DNA from: Bacteroidales bacterium
Lineage (GTDB): Bacteria > Bacteroidota > Bacteroidia > Bacteroidales > JAADGE01
Assembly: GCA_024762915.1 (NCBI GenBank)
Contig: JANTGL010000048.1
Span: 1 to 12,581, forward strand
DNA length: 12,581 bases
Direction of reading: 5' to 3'
Shown here: piece after piece, positions 7,177-12,581 of the stretch
Numbering within the stretch: position 1 is the stretch's first letter
Layout: the number at the start of each line of letters is the position of its first letter
Translations under genes and position numbers: made by a program
The notes under the pieces: model-generated
Told to the model about the DNA's origin: nothing
Databases searched by the model: none
What the model saw: the letters and a program-made list of their open reading frames with translations, nothing else

Positions 7177-10100
7177 ATGAAAAAACTGTTATTAATAACT
7201 GCTTTTTTGTTTGTTTCCGGAATTATTTTTTCCAAAGGGCAAATATTTAAGCAAAAAGCAGAAGTTGAATTGTCTGATGTAATTAAAAAAATTGAGAAAA
7301 AATACGATATCTCGGTAACCTATGAATCAGATATTTCTTTTAAGTTTACAAAAAATCAAGTAATAACGGTGTTAAATAAAAAAACACCGGAAGATGCCTT
7401 GAGAGAAGTTGTCAGAAAAAAAGATTTGTCTTTCAAAAAAATCCGAAATGATTATTTTGTTTTAGTTAAAAAAGATAAAAGTACATCTGATTTAAAAACA
7501 ACAAATTTAATTGAAAAGACAATTACCGGAACGATAACCGATAATGCCGGGAAAGTTATTCCCGGTGTTTCCGTTATTGCTAAAGAAGATAATAGTATTG
7601 CGGCAATGACTGATACAGACGGTAAATATTCAATTGTTGTGAATGAAAATATAAAGACATTGATTTTTAATTATATCGGTTACAAAATAAAAGAAGTTGC
7701 AATAGGCAATCAAACAGAAATCAATGTTGTAATGCAGGAAGATTTGTTTGACATTGAGGAAGTTATTGTTTCGGGTGTAGCCGGTAATACCCCGACTAAA
7801 AAATTAGCCGTTACGGTTGATAAAATCAATGCGGATAAATTGAGTGAAGCACCTGCAAGTTCATCTGCTTCAGCTTTACAAGGAAAAATTCCGGGTATTT
7901 TAGTAAAAAGTTCTTACGGTTCACCCGGAAGCGGTACTACAATTCAAATGAGAGGAGCCACGTCATTAAGAGGAAACAGTCCGCCTTTAATTATTGTTGA
8001 CGGGGTTATGGTAAATACGAATTTAGCAGATATAAATGTTGATGATATAGCATCTTATGAAGTGGTAAAAGGTGCAGCTGCCTCTGCATTATATGGTTCA
8101 AAAGCCGGAAACGGTGTTATTGTTATTACAACAAAAAGAGGAAAAAATTTAAAAGAAAGTTTCAAAATTCATGTTCGTAACGAATACGGAATTTCGAACC
8201 TTCAAAAAGAACTTGATTTGGCAACGCATCATCCGTATCAATTAGCTGCAGATAATGATGATTTTCCGTATACGAAATATGAAGGTGTAACCTATGATGA
8301 TAACGGAACTGTACTTTCAGGAAGTCGTTTATTGACAGATTCAGCTTATGCCGATCAAAATTATGCAATTGTAAGAGATCAACAAAAAGAATTTTTTAAA
8401 CAAGGAAAATACTATACGAATTATTTCAGCTTGGCTAAAAAAGATAATAATACAAATATGTTTTTATCTTTTGAAAATCATAAAAATTCGGGAATTGTAT
8501 TTGCAACCGAAGGTTATTCCAGAAAAAACTTCAGATTTAATGCTGATACCAAAGTCGGTAAATTTATCACTTTATCAACATCAAATATGTATATGTTGGC
8601 AGAAACAGATAATCCGGGAACCTCAAAAGGTTTTTCGGATGTTTTATTTGTTCAACCGGATGTTGATTTAAATAAACCGAATGAGGACGGAAGTCCTTAT
8701 CATTACAAACCTGATCCTTGGAGTATTGCTGAAAATCCTTTATATCCTTTATTTTACAGAGAAAGTACTTCTAAAAGAAATTCTTTTTTAACCAATATAA
8801 GCTCAAAAATTCAAATTACGAATTGGCTAAATCTTAAAACAAAATATACTTATGAAAAATATCATTCTTTCGCAAGGGGCTATAATCCCAAAGGATATTT
8901 ATATATGGATACGGCTTTTTATAAAGGTTTGTTGGAGAAAACAAATTATGAAAATAATTCTCAAAATTTTCAATCAACTTTAAATTTTAATAAAGTTATT
9001 AATGATTTTACCGTTAAATCAAAAGTTAGTTATTTATATGAACAGGAAGATTGGGATAATACTTATACGTCAGGGAAAGATTTTGTTGTGAGTGATATTC
9101 CTCAATTTGATTACAGTGATCCGACTCAATCTGAAAATTCATCATATAACGGTACAATAAAATCGGTTGATGTTTTCGGTATTATTGATGCTGATTACAT
9201 GAGTAAATATATTCTGTCAACATTAATTCGTCGTGACGGCTCATCATTATTCGGTGAAAATGAAAGATGGCATACTTATTATCGAGTAGCCGGAGCATAT
9301 CGAATTACCGAAGATTTTAAAATCCCCGGTATTCAAGAATTAAAATTAAGAGCTGCAATAGGGACTTCAGGACAACGACCCGGTTATTCCGATCAATACG
9401 AAACTTATTATAGTGATAATGGTAATTTGTATAAAGATCATATTGGTAATAAAGACTTAAAACCTTCTGAATCAACCGAAACCGAATATGCATTGGATGC
9501 TCAATTTTTGAAAATTATGAGTTTTACGGCAAGTTATTCCGAAACAACAACAAAAGATGCATTATTAAAAGCTCCTGCTGCAAGCTATCTTAATGGTTTC
9601 CCTTCTCAAATAAAAAATGTCGGAACGATTAAATCACAATCCTTAGAACTTTCATTAAATATTAAAGCTATTCATAGGAAAAATATTAATTTGTCGTTTG
9701 GTTTTAATTTTGACAGAATAAGACAGCAAATAGAAGATTTGGAAATAAATAAATTTTATACGGGACCAAGGGATGCTTTTTTGGTTGAACCGGGACAAAA
9801 CTACGGAATTATTCTGGGAAATCAATGGGTAACATCTTTGAGTGATATGGCGAATCAATTACCTGAGGGAATGACTATTGATGATTATGAAATTAATAAC
9901 GAAGGTTATGTTATTTCTGCAGGAACAGAAGGCGGTCCTTCGGAAAAACCAATAGCATTAGACGCAGATAATGACGGTACGGCAGATAAGGTTGTTATTG
10001 CCGATTGTAATCCTGATTTTAACTTAAATTTTAATACAAATTTTTCTTATAAAGGATTTTCATTATATATGTTGTGGTCATTAAAATACGGCGGAGATGT

Positions 10101-10497
10101 TTATAATAAAACAAAACAATATTTATTTCTTGAAAACCGTGCCGGTATTATTGACCAATACAATAAACCCGATAATGAAAAGAAATCAATTTATTATTAT
10201 CAAACATTTTATAACGGTAATAATTTGAATTCTTATTTTATAGAAGACGGTACTTTTGTTAAACTAAGAGAAATGTCTTTGGCTTATAAATATAATTTTA
10301 ATAAGCAATCAAAAATTGCAAATGTTTTGAAATCAGTAAAAATCGGACTTGTCGGACATAATCTGTTAACAATAACAAAATATACCGGTTATGACCCGGA
10401 AGTGGGAAACAGTGATTATTCTGCAAATTTTTCTTATGACAATTACGGTTATCCTAATTTCAGGACATTAACAGGATCAATAGAATTTACTTTTTAA
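7177..10497 (+). CDS. SusC/RagA-type TonB-dependent outer-membrane transporter with STN signalling domain
   Basis: A 1106-residue protein, a normal length for the family. Signal peptide 1 to about 21. An STN domain (about 24-98; VELSDVIKKIEKKYDISVTYE, with TPEDALREVV) would transmit substrate occupancy to FecR. A carboxypeptidase-regulatory-like beta-sandwich follows (about 115-188; ITGTITDNAGKVIPGVSV, TDTDGKYSI). The TonB-box-like segment DIEEVIVSG is at 192-200, the plug at about 205-325 (ALQGKIPGILV, IQMRGATSLRGNSPPLIIVDG, YEVVKGAAASALYGSKAGNGVIVITTKRG), and the barrel from about 330 to the C-terminal aromatic signal ending EFTF. A D-A-D-N-D-G-T-A-D loop (929-937) in the late barrel is the acidic, possibly calcium-binding loop common in SusC proteins. 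It forms an outer-membrane uptake complex with the SusD lipoprotein encoded 17 bases downstream. Family membership is clear; substrate is not. The adjacent peptidases point to peptides, as for RagAB, rather than glycans, but this is inference. Confidence 0.95.
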   Translation: MKKLLLITAFLFVSGIIFSKGQIFKQKAEVELSDVIKKIEKKYDISVTYESDISFKFTKNQVITVLNKKTPEDALREVVRKKDLSFKKIRNDYFVLVKKDKSTSDLKTTNLIEKTITGTITDNAGKVIPGVSVIAKEDNSIAAMTDTDGKYSIVVNENIKTLIFNYIGYKIKEVAIGNQTEINVVMQEDLFDIEEVIVSGVAGNTPTKKLAVTVDKINADKLSEAPASSSASALQGKIPGILVKSSYGSPGSGTTIQMRGATSLRGNSPPLIIVDGVMVNTNLADINVDDIASYEVVKGAAASALYGSKAGNGVIVITTKRGKNLKESFKIHVRNEYGISNLQKELDLATHHPYQLAADNDDFPYTKYEGVTYDDNGTVLSGSRLLTDSAYADQNYAIVRDQQKEFFKQGKYYTNYFSLAKKDNNTNMFLSFENHKNSGIVFATEGYSRKNFRFNADTKVGKFITLSTSNMYMLAETDNPGTSKGFSDVLFVQPDVDLNKPNEDGSPYHYKPDPWSIAENPLYPLFYRESTSKRNSFLTNISSKIQITNWLNLKTKYTYEKYHSFARGYNPKGYLYMDTAFYKGLLEKTNYENNSQNFQSTLNFNKVINDFTVKSKVSYLYEQEDWDNTYTSGKDFVVSDIPQFDYSDPTQSENSSYNGTIKSVDVFGIIDADYMSKYILSTLIRRDGSSLFGENERWHTYYRVAGAYRITEDFKIPGIQELKLRAAIGTSGQRPGYSDQYETYYSDNGNLYKDHIGNKDLKPSESTETEYALDAQFLKIMSFTASYSETTTKDALLKAPAASYLNGFPSQIKNVGTIKSQSLELSLNIKAIHRKNINLSFGFNFDRIRQQIEDLEINKFYTGPRDAFLVEPGQNYGIILGNQWVTSLSDMANQLPEGMTIDDYEINNEGYVISAGTEGGPSEKPIALDADNDGTADKVVIADCNPDFNLNFNTNFSYKGFSLYMLWSLKYGGDVYNKTKQYLFLENRAGIIDQYNKPDNEKKSIYYYQTFYNGNNLNSYFIEDGTFVKLREMSLAYKYNFNKQSKIANVLKSVKIGLVGHNLLTITKYTGYDPEVGNSDYSANFSYDNYGYPNFRTLTGSIEFTF

Positions 10498-10514
10498 TTT
10501 AAAAACTTGGAACA

Positions 10515-12011
10515 ATGAAATTTAAATATATTATAATACTTGTTTTAATTGTTAGTTTGTCTTCGTGTACAAAAGATCTTGACGTAATTTATAACAATAA
10601 TCCTGATCGAGAGCTTGTACTTACAAATCCGGAAAATATATACGGCTTAACAACAAGTTTATTTTTTAATTGGTATAAAGCACAATATCATGCTTATACT
10701 TTTTCTCCCGTATTGGCTATGTGGACAATGGCAGATCAAGGTACCAGTTCATGGCTTAACGGCGGAATGTATGATTTGTCTTCGGAGCCGCGTGCAGAAT
10801 TTAATAATTCTGAAGAGTATGATTGGAAATTAATAACCGAAACATACGACCACAGAATGTATGGAGATTTAACTCAAGCGAATGATATATTGTTTGCTTT
10901 AAAGAACGGTTTGGAAATAGGAGAACTTAATACTAACGGAAAAGGTGAGGATACTGAGTTGGTTCATGCATTCAGTTCTTTTATTCAAGGATTGACTTTA
11001 GGTTATCTCGGATTAACTTTTGATAAATCATTTATTGTTACGGAAAATACCGATGACCCTTCGTTAGTAGAAGCTTCACCATATAATGTAGTTATTGATT
11101 CTGCGGTTGTTTCTTTGGATAAGTGCATTGAAATATGTAATAATAACAGTTTTACGGTTCCTGATGATTGGATTAACGGTTCAACTTATACGAATAATGA
11201 GTTGGCACAATTAGCAAGTTCATTTGCCGCACGTTTAATGGTTTATTGCTCAAGAAATGCGACTGAAAATGAACAAGTTGATTGGGCAAAAGTACTAACC
11301 TATACAAATAATGGTATTCAAAGAGATTTGGCACCTTATATGGATAATGTTACATGGAAAAATTATTTCTTTCATTATTCGGTTGCACGTGATAATTGGG
11401 TCAGAATTGATGCCCGTATAATCAATTTAATGGATCCTGATTATCCGTATCGTTACCCTGATTTAAATTCAGAATCTGCACCGGGAATTGCAACTTCAGA
11501 TGATGCCAGGTTATTGTCAGATTTTTCTTATGACGGTATTTGTAATTTTAAACCTGAAAGAGGCTATTATCATTATTCAAATTATGAATATACGCGTTAT
11601 CCGTATTCTTTTTCAAATCCGGATTATGTAATTGATTTTAGTGTTACCGAAAATGATTTAATTAAAGCTGAAGCATTGTTTCATAACGGTGCAAAAAATG
11701 ATGCAATCGATATTATTAACAACGGTACACGTGTTACAAGAGGGAATTTAACCCCATTGGATTACAGTATTTCTGATGCAGATTTTTTAAAAGCATTATT
11801 TTACGAAAGAGATATTGAATTGATAATGACGGGTTACGGAATTGCCTATTTTGATATGAGAAGAAGAGATATGTTACAGGAAGGAACACCCTTACATTTT
11901 CCTATTCCTGCCGAACAATTACATGTTATTAATTTACCGATATACACATTCGGAGGTGTTGCAAATGCTGACGGTATCAATACCTCAAACGGCGGATGGT
12001 TTCCGAATTAG
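10515..12011 (+). CDS. SusD/RagB-type surface lipoprotein, substrate-binding partner of SusC
   Basis: A 498-residue protein, typical in size for SusD/RagB proteins. The lipoprotein signal peptide ends in a lipobox, LSSC, with Cys18 as the lipidated residue. The following residues TKDLD are charged and resemble the lipoprotein export signal of Bacteroidota, consistent with surface exposure. The central part is helix-rich, as expected for TPR-like SusD folds, and the C-terminus has the diagnostic ERDIELIMTGYGIAYFDMRR (from Glu431), then FPIPAEQL (PIP at 463-465). It would form the lid of the SusC barrel and bind ligand outside the cell. No glycan-binding specificity can be read from the sequence. 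It is the last gene of the run starting upstream of base 1: after its TAG stop comes the 183-base gap with the hairpin repeat. Confidence 0.94.
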   Translation: MKFKYIIILVLIVSLSSCTKDLDVIYNNNPDRELVLTNPENIYGLTTSLFFNWYKAQYHAYTFSPVLAMWTMADQGTSSWLNGGMYDLSSEPRAEFNNSEEYDWKLITETYDHRMYGDLTQANDILFALKNGLEIGELNTNGKGEDTELVHAFSSFIQGLTLGYLGLTFDKSFIVTENTDDPSLVEASPYNVVIDSAVVSLDKCIEICNNNSFTVPDDWINGSTYTNNELAQLASSFAARLMVYCSRNATENEQVDWAKVLTYTNNGIQRDLAPYMDNVTWKNYFFHYSVARDNWVRIDARIINLMDPDYPYRYPDLNSESAPGIATSDDARLLSDFSYDGICNFKPERGYYHYSNYEYTRYPYSFSNPDYVIDFSVTENDLIKAEALFHNGAKNDAIDIINNGTRVTRGNLTPLDYSISDADFLKALFYERDIELIMTGYGIAYFDMRRRDMLQEGTPLHFPIPAEQLHVINLPIYTFGGVANADGINTSNGGWFPN

Positions 12012-12057
12012 AAAATAATAAATCACAGAGGATGTCTAAAAAGTCAACAGAGGAGTC

Positions 12058-12078
12058 ATTCTGAACTTGTTTCAGAAT
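12058..12078. repeat. Left hairpin of the repeat element (8-bp perfect stem, 5-base loop)
   Basis: ATTCTGAA (12058-12065), loop CTTGT, TTCAGAAT (12071-12078) pair perfectly. No T-run follows the stem, so it does not look like a classical intrinsic terminator. Confidence 0.8.
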
Positions 12079-12110
12079 CTCAATAAGAACAATATCAGAG
12101 ACTTATAAAG

Positions 12111-12131
12111 ATGCTGAAACAAGTTCAGCAT
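12111..12131. repeat. Right hairpin of the repeat element (8-bp perfect stem, 5-base loop)
   Basis: ATGCTGAA (12111-12118), loop ACAAG, TTCAGCAT (12124-12131) pair perfectly. It is the inverted copy of the left hairpin with one T-A pair replaced by a G-C pair, so the stem is preserved. No T-run follows. Confidence 0.8.
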
Positions 12132-12194
12132 GACTAACCGGAATTTGTCAGACAACTTCTTTCTGTTAATTATAAACATAACTAATTTTTTCGT

Positions 12195-12581
12195 ATGAAA
12201 AATTTGAAAATACTGTCATTACTGCTGTTTCTGACAATTATACCGTTTTTTGCAGATGCTTGCACAACAGCCGTAATTTCAGGTAAATATACAAAAGACG
12301 GTCGCCCTTTACTATGGAAAAATCGTGATACATGGGCAGTAAATAACATCATTCGTTATTTTAATGACGGAAAATATGCTTGTGTCGGTTTGGTAAATTC
12401 AAAAGATTTAAAAGGCAAAAGCATTTGGATCGGTTATAACGAAACCGGATTTGCCATAATGAATTCTGCATCGTATAATTTGAACATCGGTGACGGAATT
12501 GAACAAACCGGACACGAAGGTCAGTTAATGAAAAAAGCGCTTCAAAACTGTAAAACATTGGCGGATTTTGAAGCCATGCTC
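12195..12581 (+). CDS. Secreted Ntn-hydrolase-like protein (C45 / choloylglycine-hydrolase-like), 3'-truncated by the window edge
   Basis: ATG 12195 opens a frame that stays open to the last base (129 codons). It starts with a signal peptide, MKNLKILSLLLFLTIIPFFADA, followed at once by Cys23 in CTTAVISGKYTKDGRPLLWKNRD. A mature N-terminal Cys followed by this stretch, with the KNRD motif, is the hallmark of Ntn-hydrolases acting on linear amides (C45 acyltransferases, carcinine hydrolase-like and bile-salt-hydrolase-like proteins). There the exposed Cys is both nucleophile and N-terminus. ADA-C is not a lipobox (no Leu, Val or Ile at -3), so signal peptidase I cleavage after Ala22 would directly create the active N-terminus. 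IWIGYNETGFAIMNSAS (78-94) fits the next conserved part. The substrate is unknown. It is separated from susD by 183 bases and a repeat element, so it probably has its own promoter or only partial read-through. Confidence 0.82.
   Translation, partial: MKNLKILSLLLFLTIIPFFADACTTAVISGKYTKDGRPLLWKNRDTWAVNNIIRYFNDGKYACVGLVNSKDLKGKSIWIGYNETGFAIMNSASYNLNIGDGIEQTGHEGQLMKKALQNCKTLADFEAML

Larger units (their letters stand above)
12028..12159. repeat. Intergenic double-hairpin repeat element with imperfect terminal inverted repeats
   Basis: The element occupies most of the space between susD and the Ntn-hydrolase gene. Two 26-base arms (12055-12080 and 12109-12134) are inverted copies of each other, differing at two positions. 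Each arm is itself a hairpin. The outer edges, 12028-12045 (GAGGATGTCT...) and 12142-12159 (complement GAAGTTGTCT...), match at 12 of 18 positions as inverted repeats. This looks like a small non-coding, possibly MITE-like or REP-like element without a transposase. Intergenic inverted repeats of the GAACTTGTTTCAG type are, from general knowledge, seen scattered in Bacteroidota genomes. No clear target duplication is visible. In RNA the arms could pair with each other as a long stem and act as a processing or attenuation structure after susD. Confidence 0.7.

Noticed and set aside
7169..7180. Tiny upstream frame ATG TTC TTA TGA overlapping the susC start
   Set aside because: Three codons in AT-rich spacer are expected by chance, and nothing suggests translational control.
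12055..12134. Classical intrinsic terminator after susD
   Set aside because: Neither the small hairpins nor the long arm-to-arm stem is followed by a T-run, so I call it a repeat element; termination there remains possible.
12160..12194. Promoter for the Ntn-hydrolase gene
   Set aside because: The stretch is AT-rich, but TAATTTTT is only a partial match to the Bacteroidota -7 consensus TAnnTTTG and lies too close to the ATG; no convincing -33 partner was found.
12361..12558. Minus-strand frame in the last 220 bases
   Set aside because: It lies antisense inside the Ntn-hydrolase gene, whose plus-strand product has a clear signal peptide and family motifs. The other short frames inside the large genes were dismissed for the same reason.

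Overview
The window looks like chromosomal DNA from an AT-rich member of the Bacteroidota (roughly one third G+C, judged by eye). The evidence is the gene families: two C10-type cysteine peptidases with C-terminal type IX secretion (T9SS) sorting domains, a FecR anti-sigma regulator with a DUF4974-type C-terminus, and a SusC/SusD outer-membrane uptake pair. Genus and species cannot be read from the sequence. I found no rRNA, tRNA, CRISPR array or transposase gene, and nothing convincing on the minus strand.

Bases 1-12011 hold six plus-strand genes with gaps of only 6 to 17 bases, so they are almost certainly one operon whose promoter lies upstream of the window. In order they are: (1) the 3' part of a C10 peptidase with a fibronectin-III-like domain and a T9SS tail; (2) a full-length 1296-residue C10 peptidase paralogue that also carries a LamG-like domain, an Ig/PKD-like domain and a T9SS tail; (3) a 415-residue exported protein of the 'tail-fibre-like' type common in Bacteroidota; (4) a FecR-family anti-sigma factor; (5) a SusC-type TonB-dependent transporter with an N-terminal STN signalling domain; (6) a SusD-type lipoprotein.

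Bases 12012-12194 are the only substantial intergenic stretch. They contain a repeat element made of two hairpins in inverted orientation, whose few differences are compensatory within each hairpin, flanked by imperfect terminal inverted repeats. After it, a seventh gene starts at 12195 and runs off the window. It is a secreted Ntn-hydrolase-like protein of the C45/choloylglycine-hydrolase type, with its presumed nucleophile Cys directly after the signal peptide.

Reading the locus together (inference): T9SS-exported cysteine peptidases digest protein outside the cell, a RagAB-like SusCD pair imports the peptides, and FecR with the STN domain of SusC gives substrate-responsive control through an ECF sigma factor that is not in the window. 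The exported amidohydrolase-like protein might act further on the products, but the repeat element separates it from the operon. The individual families are known. The less ordinary points are their arrangement in one tight operon, the tail-fibre-like gene where a sigma-factor gene would be expected, a G7 tract that could switch off surface delivery of the large peptidase, and the covarying hairpin repeat.
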